From Gelatoporia subvermispora B (taxonomy: Eukaryota > Basidiomycota > Agaricomycetes > Polyporales > Gelatoporiaceae), in NCBI GenBank assembly GCA_000320605.2, contig KB445828.1, forward strand, positions 43,313 through 60,441: a DNA stretch of 17,129 bases. The letters are read 5' to 3'. The notes under the pieces are model-generated. The model was given only the letters and a program-made list of their open reading frames with translations, had not been told where the DNA came from and searched no databases. Of the stretch, positions 10,531 through 17,129 are shown in pieces. Every line of letters begins with the position of its first letter. Positions within the stretch are counted from its first letter, which is position 1. A program made the translations under genes and the position numbers.

Positions 10531-10581
10531 GGACCCGCCCAACATTCTCGCGATGGCAGGACCCGCTCGAAATTCTCGCGA
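10531..10581. repeat. Imperfect 28-base direct repeat, two units
   Basis: ggacccgcccaacattctcg at 10531 recurs as ggacccgctcgaaattctcg at 10559, each followed by cga, with 28-base spacing and three mismatches over 23 bases. It lies upstream of the ORF at 10715. It could be a small tandem duplication or a pair of protein-binding sites; the sequence does not decide. Confidence 0.6.
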
Positions 10582-10621
10582 CTAGGGTCCATGACCTCAG
10601 CCGTGCCCAGCCGGCGAACTA

Positions 10622-10640
10622 TCCATTATACAGCTATATC
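10622..10640 (+). promoter_or_regulatory. Possible TATA-like element
   Basis: The stretch cattatacagctatatctta lies about 75-90 bases upstream of the ATG at 10715, in otherwise GC-rich sequence. It is the only AT-rich promoter-like patch near that ORF. The assignment rests on composition and position alone. Confidence 0.25.
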
Positions 10641-10714
10641 TTACCCTCGGTCGCGCATAACTAATGGTCTCGCACGCCGCAACTCAAGCTCTGCCCTAAC
10701 GCGTCCGAAACACC

Positions 10715-11164
10715 ATGGCCACTCCTTTGTATCGCCGAGTCTGGGAATATTTCTTCCCGCCTCCTATCTTTCCAGTACGCATCGGAAACGAATTATACAC
10801 CCTCGAAGATTTCGCCACAACCTGGCTCGATTGTCCCACCACTGCTACAATACTGCGCTTTGGCTATATCAACGATCAGTGCTGGCCACTTACGACAGAA
10901 GACACTCCTTGGAGAGTTCCGGTCAAGCCTGCCGCCAAACTCCATACCGGCCAGATCGTTCAAGTAAAATCATTCAACTGCGGCTCAATAGGGTGGGGCG
11001 TCGTCGAGAAAACACAGCGCGTTCGCCACACCGCTGTCATTTATTGCATTCGGCGAAACTGCGCCTCTCACCCCGACTACATCTGCGTTAATCCAGAGTG
11101 GGCAGAGCTCTCCTGCCTTCAAAAGCTCCGCTATCGGACGGAGGCTATCATACTGGGCTGGTAG
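10715..11164 (+). CDS. Hypothetical protein, 149 aa
   Basis: Single-exon ORF from ATG to TAG, not recognised. The start lies in an excellent eukaryotic context (CACCATGGCC). The protein begins MATPLYRRVWEYFFPPP, has a central LHTGQIVQVKSFNCGSIGWG stretch that reads like beta strands, and is Cys- and Trp-rich (eight Cys, seven Trp, none in a clear zinc-binding spacing). It has no signal peptide or membrane helix. Codon third positions favour C, as in the exons of the transporter, and the amino acid composition is balanced, both of which argue for real coding. An overlapping 166-codon ORF in another frame (10591-11091) is Arg/Ser/His-rich and looks like its shadow. A small domestic or lineage-specific protein is likely; the function is unknown. 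Confidence 0.55.
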   Translation: MATPLYRRVWEYFFPPPIFPVRIGNELYTLEDFATTWLDCPTTATILRFGYINDQCWPLTTEDTPWRVPVKPAAKLHTGQIVQVKSFNCGSIGWGVVEKTQRVRHTAVIYCIRRNCASHPDYICVNPEWAELSCLQKLRYRTEAIILGW

Positions 11165-11780
11165 AAGTAACCACCGGCTATGCCTCCGCGAGTTTCGTAT
11201 ATTCCTCTTCGCTGCCATTGATCAGGGAGCTGACGGCGAGCTATTTAGTCTGTATCTTCAGTTCTGATATCCCAAATTCGGTGCATGCCATCACTACACA
11301 GTGCGTGCGATTCCGTTCTTTCAGAACTGTAACCGATGAGCCTCACCATGATTACCACCCAGTCCAATCGATCGCTCCTTACCGCATGAGCCACCCGATA
11401 TCCCTTATTGAACCTTATTTCTGTCAATCCACTCGCTAATTCTTATGATCACCGTCAACTTCTGCAGCAGTACTTGTCCGTCTCTTTCAGTCTTTCTAAG
11501 AACTGGCTTCGATTGTCCTAGTCGCTTTCGAAAATACAGGATGAGTGGGACATCATCTTCGCTCTGGCTGACACCCCGGCATATCCTGCATTGCGCCATG
11601 TCTTCTGCGGCGATGAACTTCTGCGTGCTCCCCCAGACCCTCGCCTTGCCGGGCCCGTGATCACAAGGGGACGCAGTGCCAGTTATTTCTGCGCAAGATC
11701 CGCCGAAGTTCTCGCCTGAGTTGCGCAGCATACGGTTCGGCTTAAGGCGGATAGTGAGCTCCGCACCACCTGAGTCGCGC
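11165..11780. other. Stretch without an assignable gene
   Basis: Downstream of the 149-codon ORF the plus strand has only short ORFs. On the minus strand a long frame (11405-12142) is open through here, and its lower part reads ELTIRLKPNRMLRNSGENFG and AQCRICRGVSQSEDD. It changes frame relative to the better-looking exon at 11782-12133, so I do not call it a gene. Confidence 0.3.
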
Positions 11781-11781
11781 G

Positions 11782-12133
11782 CTACGCGCCAGGCTGTTGC
11801 CGCCCGATGCCGCCCCTGTTGTTCTGGCCTCCAACGTTCATAAATTTGCTGGGGAGTAGCTGCTCGTACAAAAGCGAGTCGCATGTGGGAAACGCCTCGG
11901 GGACATCCTGGACGGCGAGCAATGGTACATAGTGAGCGGCAGTGCGAACAAGGCAGGCGCCGATGAAGTTGTAGACTTGCGCAGTCGTCATGGCGGTCTT
12001 CATGAGCTTTCCAGTGTTCGCCCGACCCTTGATCGCCACCGCGGGACGCTTGAAAACGCCAGAGTCGGTGATCGGAGGGTAAGATATCGAAATGGTGTTC
12101 GGGAGAGCATCTGCGATGCGGTCGAAGTACCTG
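11782..12133 (-). CDS. Unassigned exon, about 117 codons
   Basis: On the minus strand the sequence opens just after a catgatcatgcag acceptor and reads YFDRIADALPNTISISYPPI, then TDSGVFKRPAVAIKGRANTG, KLMKTAMTTAQVYNFIGACL and VPLLAVQDVPEAFPTCDSLL, without a stop to 11782. The composition is that of a real globular protein, and the upstream splice signal is good. GRANTGK resembles a P-loop but lacks the spacing of a classical GxxxxGK[ST], since K is followed by L. The family is not recognised. The stop at 11782 may be read through only if an intron begins near KFMN. Confidence 0.42.
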
Positions 12134-12237
12134 CATGATCATGTATCAGTGAGAGGTGCTAAAATCAACATGCCTCATAACATACAGCTAGGGCGCGCAG
12201 TGCGCCGCCTGGCCGGCATTACCGAAGACCAAGCCAA

Positions 12238-12390
12238 TGGTGGAGACCCGAGGCCCACTATCCAGCGCCGCAGTAGAAGGCTAGGTAATCGGGTCCTCTG
12301 AAGCGGGCGAGAGCTGCTGCTGAACGGGCATCGAGACCTCGGGAAATACCGCCGAGGTCGCAAAGTGCAGCCGCAGCTCCATGATCTAGC
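12238..12390 (-). pseudogene. Coding-like block with in-frame TAG
   Basis: Upstream of the exon at 11782-12133 and on the same strand, one frame reads AALCDLGGISRGLDARSAAA, LARFRGPDYLAFYCGAG, TAG, then WASGLHHWLGL and a stop. It looks like protein interrupted by one nonsense codon, possibly CAG to TAG. It may belong to the same gene as the neighbouring exon. No family is recognised. Confidence 0.3.
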
Positions 12391-12682
12391 TCGCAGAACA
12401 GAAGAGTAGAGATGAGACTGGCTGCTCATGGCCAGGCAGAGCGCAGCGGCAATGCTGAAGCGCGACTCGGAGACCTCAAGCAGCTTCAAGCTTCACATAA
12501 GCTTCACACGCTAACCGCGCCGAAAAACTCCGCACTCACGAACCGCCCGGTCCGCGGCGGGTCCCATGGTTGTCAAAGCCGGCGCTCCGCGCTACCCGCC
12601 AGGGCATGTTCCGCTTGCCTCCTCGGACCGCATCAAGCATAATATTGACCGCGGATAGGTGCTAACTAGCAGCTTCTACATC

Positions 12683-13335
12683 ATGCCCAATAATTTCGAT
12701 TTTTGCTCAATTCAAAAGGAACCTGAACCACCTGCAGTCCAAATCTTTTGCCGCCTGCTGGAGACCTGGCAACTGCTGTGGCGAACGGAAGAAGGCATGT
12801 CATCCGATGAATTCAAATGTATCGTCGACAATGTTTCGAGAGGAAGAATCCGCAGCATAGAAGATGTAAGAGGACTCCTCAAGCGACAAAGAGCAGATGT
12901 ATTTGGGGCCCAGCTGATGTGCCTCATTGCTAGGTGAGATAACATCAGCCTGCACCTCGCCCGGTTGCCCCGCTCATCGAACGACCCAGTTCGCATATGC
13001 AGTGCGCTACATCCGTGGATCAAAATGCTTCTATTGTGTGCTCCATTCAATCAGTTCCGCCAGACAAAGCCAATACCTCTGCGAACGCGGCGCAGCGGTC
13101 TCCTTCCCCATCGGGGTCTGATGGATGCGCTCCGCTGAGAAGGCGCAAAGGCGTGCGGGGAAAGTGTAGCCTTTGCGGTGGTTCTGACCATATAGGTGAG
13201 TGCGCCAAGTTTACTCCGGCCTTCTTAGCCAATGGTGACGCCTTCATCCAGCTTCAAACTGGCGATGTCCTAGGAGGCGCGCCACTGCGCGGCAGGAAGA
13301 TCATGCTACTGGTCTATCCCACGCTCAAACACTAG
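12683..13335 (+). CDS. Two-exon small protein with zinc-knuckle-like motif
   Basis: Exons 12683-12933 and 12990-13335 join in frame across a 56-base GT-AG intron (gtgaga...cccag), giving 198 aa. The N-terminal half is helical and charged (CRLLETWQLLWRTEEG, DEFKCIVDNVSRGRIRSIED, LLKRQRADVF). The middle is a Ser/Ala/Pro-rich linker with a basic PLRRRKGVRGK patch. It is followed by CSLCGGSDHIGEC, a C-x2-C-x4-H-x3-C pattern one residue short of the CCHC zinc knuckle of Gag and RNA-binding proteins. No signal peptide or membrane helix is seen. The frame is also open upstream to 12659, but without an ATG there. Possible roles are nucleic-acid binding or a remnant of a mobile-element protein; there is no reverse transcriptase, integrase or transposase alongside to support the latter. 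Confidence 0.5.
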
Positions 13336-14240
13336 ACAAAGCTTCTCCTAGCTCGCACACGCACACTGCCGCTGCGAATCTGGGTTACTTGCAGCTTCAT
13401 TGATGCGGATCCTGCGCCGTGCGCGGATGGCGTACCGCTCGAGAATTACGCAAAGCTCGCATGGTGAGGATGGCATCGCTGCGCAGGGGTTGCCTTATGG
13501 CCGATGGCAATCTTCGGAACCGGCGACAGCGGCACATGCACGGCGGATGCTGGAGGCAGCGTCATAAAGGTGCTTTCTAGGCAAGTGTGCGCCGCGGTGG
13601 GTCAGCGGGGACGAGGAGCGAATGTATGGCAGGGTCCTCACCTGGAGCAATGTTGGGCCGACACTTCTTTGTAGAAGGGAGGGCTTTGTAGAGCGTGTAG
13701 ACAGGCTGCGGAAGCGCAGTGAGCAGCGCATGCTGCTGCTTCAAATACCTAATTACAAATGCCCAAAGCGAGGCATGAGCAGCATTTGGCGGGCACACTG
13801 GGTAGTACGCCGCATCTTCACTTGTGCGCGACTTCATGCATCTGTAACGGCCTCCTTGTCATTAGTATTTGGCTGGTTATTTCCGCGGTAGTATTACCAG
13901 GGGTTGGGCATAGGCGCGAAGGTGGCGCCGGCGACCTCCGAGAGAGGAGAGGGCCCAAGTCCGCGAGGTCAGTGCGCAGTGCGCGATGGCCGGTAGCTTG
14001 CCCGCTGAGGTTGTGCGCGGTGGACAAAGTGGTCGCGCGCTTTGGACAGCCAGCCGCGCGTCGCGGCATAGCGGCGTTGAGGAATAGGCAGTGCGAACTG
14101 AATGGGAAGGGAAGCACGCTGCGCAGAGACTGAATATACCAGCAAAGCCGCAGAGCTCGCAGCCTCGAACCGGCTCGTGCCTTTGCTGGGCATCAGTCTG
14201 CGGGCCAAGTGAGCAGTTGGTGGACCGCAGAATACCCAGA
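13336..14240. other. Stretch without an assignable gene
   Basis: Overlapping ORFs on both strands. The best looking is on the minus strand at 13577-13837 (AAYYPVCPPNAAHASLW, then VIRYLKQQHALLTALPQPVY), which has plausible composition but no start, splice sites or recognised family. The 13877-14362 minus ORF is Arg/Pro/Ser-rich and includes the translated repeat at 14241. Nothing else is supported. Confidence 0.35.
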
Positions 14241-14276
14241 TCGCGAACCGTTGTCCAATCGCGAACCGTTGTCCAA
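14241..14276. repeat. 18-base tandem duplication
   Basis: tcgcgaaccgttgtccaa occurs twice back to back (14241-14258 and 14259-14276). It is followed by tcgcggttcg, so CGAACCG in each unit can pair with the CGGTTCG just downstream, a 7-base inverted repeat. This is a perfect recent duplication with possible hairpin potential. The unit length equals that of the minisatellite at 380 but the sequence is different. Confidence 0.85.
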
Positions 14277-14281
14277 TCGCG

Positions 14282-14756
14282 GTTCGTACCCTTGAAACAC
14301 CCATCAATTGAATCTACGATATGGATATAAGTGGGCATCCCCGTATTTCTGCGCACCGGCAAGGGCAGATACCTTGTTGTGGCATGGTTGCCTTATTTGG
14401 GTTGATGTTGCACCATGTGACCGCTGCAAATTCGAGGAATATCCTAAGATGGCGGTGATAAGTCCATCTTGAGAACCTAACTTGATATCAAAAGGCCCTC
14501 CGGGCAGACCTGGGCACGAAAGTGCAAGAATGATATGATTGCATCAAACTACGTCGTATCTGGCCCCTACTCTATTGCAGACAGTTCTCCGCATCGACGC
14601 GGCTTTCTCTGACGCGCCCTGTACCGTCTAGTGTGGTGAGAAACATGACTGTAAACACGTTAGCGAGGTCCACGTAGAGACAATGCGCGCGTACCATCAT
14701 TATACAGTGGGGACTAGCCAACGACAATCACGGTAGTTGTCGATAAGCTACCGAGA
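14282..14756. other. Stretch beyond the FAS relic, nothing assigned
   Basis: AT-richer than its surroundings and with no ORF of useful length on either strand. It lies downstream of the last FAS-like residues on the minus strand. No promoter, terminator, RNA gene or repeat could be supported. Confidence 0.4.
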
Positions 14757-15384
14757 TATTGCCTACTCTAGAGTCGCGGCCGAGATAACGCATATTGAGC
14801 TCAATCTACCGAGCGGCGAACTGCTCGTGGTCAGTCTTGAACTTCAAGAGCTCCTCGCTGTCGGCCGTTAGTCCACCAGAAGCACCTCCGCTGCCATCGC
14901 CCGCACCACCGGCGGATAAAGAGATACCTGAGCGCTGAGGGTAATCAGCAACGACGCCATCCCACCATGGCTTCGGCTCGGTTTCCGAACCAAAGACGCT
15001 TCGCGAACTTCACAGTGAGAAGCAGCACGCCATCTGTACGAGAAGAACCGAGACCCAGATCTCCGACGGGTATGAATTGATCGTCGATAACTTGAAACCA
15101 CCCGGTATCTTTCCACCGACGAGTCGAGAGACGAGTACAGAGATGGATTTACCAAGGGAGCCGAAGAAGCCAACACCGTGCGCAGGACCAAGCTCCTCGA
15201 GAGGAAGTTCTTCATCCTTATCCGGAGCAGCGGAGAACTCGAGCTGCATGTCACCTGGACTCTCATCCTGGAGAGCAGACTTGCCACCGACAAGGTCCTT
15301 AACGGACTTGAAGAGAGGGATATTCTTCAGCTACTTCTCGAGCTCCTGGGCGACAATGACGGTAAAGATATCTAATGGTTCTTT
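14757..15384 (-). other. FAS relic: acyl carrier and linker (alpha subunit)
   Basis: The frame jumps from transferase sequence into KEPLDIFTVIVAQELEK, TAG (15333-15331), LKNIPLFKSVKDLVGGKSAL, then MQLEFSAAPDKDEELPLEEL and VSRLVGGKIPGGF. Later frames give LGLGSSRTDGVLLL and SEELLKFKTDHEQFAAR, TAG (14808-14806), IELNMRYLGRDSRVGN. This is the carrier-protein region at the start of the FAS alpha subunit and the sequence leading to the ketoreductase. The GGKS serine that carries phosphopantetheine is kept (codon 15279-15277). Similarity ends near 14757. Confidence 0.85.
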
Positions 15385-15655
15385 CGTTCGGATTATCTTT
15401 GGCGATTTTGATGATTGACAAGCCGTAGACAGCAGCAAGATGCTCGCATGCAGCATCTCAGGCAGCACGAGCGGCGGGAGAGTTGTTGTAGAGACCCACT
15501 CCCATGCCGGACTCCTTAGGACCTTGACTAGTAAGGACGCAGACCGCGGTGGACTGCGCAACCTCGGCGGTACCCTTAAGAACCTTCTCACCGCGGTCAT
15601 TTATGGTCTCAACCTTCATAGGGGTATTAGCATCGCGCATGCCGATATAGCTGGT
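15385..15655 (-). other. FAS relic: start of malonyl/palmitoyl transferase
   Basis: Continues from the dehydratase as VETINDRGEKVLKGTAEVAQ, then VCVLTSQGPKESGMGVGLYN and NSPAARAA. In the next frame come LSIIKIAKDNPNERT. The family sequence is usually close to VFTGQGSQEPGMGMDLY; the GQGSQ element reads SQGPK here. Only the first about 60 residues of the transferase remain. The nucleophile-containing GHSLGE block is absent, so acyl transfer would be impossible. Confidence 0.82.
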
Positions 15656-15955
15656 CTTGATGTTCAGCTTGTCGCCGAGTAGGACCGACCGAAAAAGCGT
15701 AGCGCCATGGCTAACAAGATAGATCAGCGCGGATTCGCTCCAGTTTTAATCCTTGACTTACGCAACAATACGACCAGGGCATCCTTGAGCGAAATGGTCT
15801 CGAGGTAGTGTTTGGTCGCAGCACTTCGCCACATTCCATGGGTGATGGTACCCAGGAAGCACGCGGAGTCGGAGAAGTAGGGGTTGGTATGGATGAGATC
15901 GAAGGCACCCGAGAGACCGGAATATGACTCATTAGTGGCAGCAGACTAAAAGGCG
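15655..15955 (-). other. FAS relic: dehydratase hot-dog segment
   Basis: Directly after the enoyl reductase remnant the frame reads ATNESYSGLSGAFDLIHTNP, YFSDSACFLGTITHGMWRSA, then LLGDKLNIKTSYIGMRDANT. This is the MaoC-like hot-dog dehydratase of FAS beta. The IHxNPxFSD block and the THGMW block are still readable; the usual DFNPIH reads AFDLIH, so an active-site residue is changed. About 20 residues after the THGMW block are poorly conserved and lie in shifted frames. Confidence 0.82.
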
Positions 15956-15984
15956 GCAGACCCGGGCAGTGTCGCCAAACTCCT

Positions 15985-16905
15985 TCCAAGGTTTGATGAC
16001 ACGGTTGGCGGACATCTGGATAGGCTCGCCGAGCTCCAAACGGACGGCGATGGTGCCACCGGTATCCTTCTGGTACGCGCTCTCCCACTGCGAGTCGCCG
16101 ACATCCTTCATGGCAACGACGAGGTCCTTGGCAGAGGAGCTGGTGTGGGCCTCCATCGCAACTATGACGCGACTTGCGAAGAGGAAACCGGCCGAGTATT
16201 GATTGAGCACCGCACTTCTCAATGGACCAGTTACCAGTGAGGTACGGCCAGGCATCGTCGGTACCGCTGGAGTCACCCACGAGCGAGATGTCGGGATGCT
16301 GGCGAATCGAGCCGCAGGTCGCGGGATCGGCTAATGGAGGTCCTCGCACGGGTGGTGGCTACCCGCACGATCGCTAGTCTACTGCGTGATCATCGGGAAG
16401 TCGGCATTTGCGGCGGCGGCGCTGGCGACTTGGCGGATGTCGTAGACGGAGCCGGGCGCGAAGGAAATATGCTTGATGCCGATATTGCGGGGACCCTCAG
16501 TGATACCAGCGGTCTTCTCGATTGGCGGGATGCCTGCAGCAACGCAGAAACCCCACATGGGAAAACACTCGCGGCGCATCTCCTGCCAGAAAGGTACCTG
16601 GAAGCTGGACTGGTCGAAGTTGGTGCAGAGAGAGAGGAGGGTGATACCAGCGCACGCAGGGATCTTCGCCTGGATTTCGGTGATCTTCGCGCGCAGGGCA
16701 GTCCCGTTGTAGTGGCCGCCACCAACGAGCTTAACGATGCAGCCAGCATCGAGGACGGCCCTAACGAATCCGGCCCTGGCAGTGAACGGTGCCATACTGG
16801 TAACCGCGATCGGGAGCTTGCCCAAAAGGCGAAAGAAGTGCATGTCGAGGCCGGTGGTGCCATCGTTGCGCGTAGCAGTCTCGGGGGAAGCTGGCCGCCT
16901 TCGCC
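15985..16905 (-). other. FAS relic: enoyl reductase segment
   Basis: Reads NDGTTGLDMHFFRLLGK, AGFVRAVLDAG, VKLVGGGHYNGTALRAKITE, GFCVAAGIPPIEKTAGI and IKHISFAPGSVYDIRQV in one frame (ORF 16843-16379). Then HPCEDLH, TAG, PIPR. Next, in another frame, SIRQHPDISLVGDSSG and WPYLTGNWSIEK appear, and in a third FLFASRVIVAMEAHTSSSAK and ELGEPIQMSANRVIKPWKEF to about 15985. These are the conserved blocks of the FMN-dependent enoyl reductase of FAS beta, including the GGGHYN flavin-site block. At least two frame changes and one stop break it. Confidence 0.85.
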
Positions 16906-17100
16906 CGCTGGGTGAAGATCTAGTCGCGCAGAGAGAGAGAGGCAGATGGGAACCGCATGGCGAGGATTAATGCAGCAGAGAGAGTTGATGGTGGTGCCGA
17001 CACCCGCAGGGATCTTCGCGCGCAGGGTAACCTCCGCCACTACAATGGCCACCAACGAGCTCAACGCTCGTATTAGCACGCACCAGACCAGACCGATTTC
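16906..17100 (-). pseudogene. Duplicated FAS enoyl reductase piece (copy C)
   Basis: Just upstream of copy A in its own direction, the minus strand again reads VELVGGH, then in another frame TLRAKIPAGVGTTINSLCCI and NPRHAVP. This repeats a part of the enoyl reductase that copy A also contains at about 16640-16760. It carries a 21-base deletion relative to copy A, between the direct repeats gatcttcgc. It is a partial tandem duplicate or the edge of another FAS relic extending out of the window. Confidence 0.75.
16928..16941. repeat. GA dinucleotide run
   Basis: A short gcagagagagagagagg run lies where copy C gives way to copy A. A second short GA tract lies at 16627-16638 in the homologous part of copy A (cagagagagaggagg), so the run may be inherited and slightly expanded rather than new. 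Confidence 0.6.
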
Positions 17101-17129
17101 GAACCGAAATCAGTGATCTTATTTCAAAT

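Larger units (their letters stand above)
14757..16905 (-). pseudogene. Deleted fungal type I FAS (beta-alpha) relic, copy A
   Basis: Remnant of a fungal cytosolic fatty acid synthase gene. Minus-strand domain order: enoyl reductase, dehydratase, first part of malonyl/palmitoyl transferase, then the acyl carrier region that belongs to the alpha subunit. The intact proteins are about 2,000 aa (beta) and 1,900 aa (alpha), or near 4,000 when fused; here only about 700 codons remain. Between enoyl reductase and dehydratase several hundred residues are missing, and between transferase and carrier domain another several hundred, yet the surviving parts keep native order. There are many frameshifts and stops, including TAG at 16333-16331, 15333-15331 and 14808-14806. 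The product cannot be functional. The beta-to-alpha passage points either to an ancestor encoding one fused chain, as in several basidiomycetes, or to a deletion across two adjacent genes. Confidence 0.88.

Noticed and set aside
10591..11091. 166-codon plus-strand ORF
   Set aside because: It is Arg/Ser/His-rich, has a weaker start context, and overlaps the more convincing 149-codon ORF in a different frame.
12024..12045. ATP/GTP-binding P-loop in GRANTGKL
   Set aside because: The classical motif needs Ser or Thr after GK and a four-residue spacing from the first Gly. Neither is met.
11405..12142. 245-codon minus-strand ORF, the longest in the window
   Set aside because: Its upper half overlaps the better-looking exon at 11782-12133 in another frame and is His/Arg/Ser-rich. 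It appears to be largely a shadow.
12808..12835. Similarity between attcaaatgtatcgtcgacaatgtt and a stretch at 3694-3720 near a transporter intron
   Set aside because: The match is short and broken by an indel, with no flanking similarity. It is best explained by chance.
13140..13215. Retrotransposon Gag gene
   Set aside because: Only one imperfect zinc knuckle is present. No protease, reverse transcriptase, integrase, long terminal repeats or target-site duplication were seen nearby.
15010..15418. Plus-strand ORFs opposite the carrier-protein relic
   Set aside because: The minus strand carries clear acyl carrier motifs here. The plus-strand frames are antisense shadows.
15711..16349. 212-codon minus-strand ORF as a separate gene
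   Set aside because: It reads FAS homology (WPYLTGNWSIEK) only at its start and then runs out of frame through the enoyl reductase and dehydratase relic.

Overview
The window looks like fungal nuclear DNA, most likely from a basidiomycete (inference). It has no bacterial-style operons. Its best gene needs fifteen introns of about 46-59 bases with GT donors, AG acceptors and CTAAC/CTGAC-like branch sites. It also holds relics of two eukaryotic genes: a mitochondrial DnaJ (Mdj1-type) and a fungal type I fatty acid synthase (FAS). In the FAS relic, beta-subunit domains are followed directly by the alpha-subunit acyl carrier region, as expected if the ancestor was one fused chain or two adjacent genes.

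Layout. 1-600: G-rich start, an 18-base minisatellite (380-469), no convincing gene. 600-1786 (+): broken Mdj1-like DnaJ gene with frameshifts, in-frame stops and most of the zinc-finger region deleted, but a recognisable C-terminal domain and one plausible intron. 1787-2974: mostly unexplained, with one short coding-like patch. 2975-5571 (+): a complete 14-TM-type drug:H+ antiporter (major facilitator superfamily) that splices to about 602 codons without an internal stop; this is the one clearly intact gene. 5572-6430: no assignable gene. 6430-6835 (-): short relic of the FAS enoyl reductase domain. 6840-9770: no assignable gene, one coding-like stretch on the minus strand. 9770-10235 (-): two unassigned exon-like blocks. 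10715-11164 (+): intact 149-codon ORF of unknown function with a very good start context. 11782-12390 (-): unassigned exon-like blocks. 12683-13335 (+): two-exon gene for a small protein with a zinc-knuckle-like motif. 13336-14756: no assignable gene, one 18-base duplication. 14757-17100 (-): the large FAS relic, in the order enoyl reductase, dehydratase, start of malonyl/palmitoyl transferase, acyl carrier protein, plus a third, partly duplicated enoyl reductase piece at its upstream edge.

How it fits together. I see no pathway or defence system assembled here. The picture is a relic-rich stretch of a fungal chromosome, with housekeeping-gene fragments (DnaJ, FAS), one intact transporter and a few small lineage-specific ORFs. 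The most informative signal is that two separate FAS fragments about 9.8 kb apart carry the same in-frame TAG at the same codon. They may be copies of one already-dead ancestor or may have been hit by the same C-to-T process. Domain names come from recognition of conserved family motifs by eye; no search was run.
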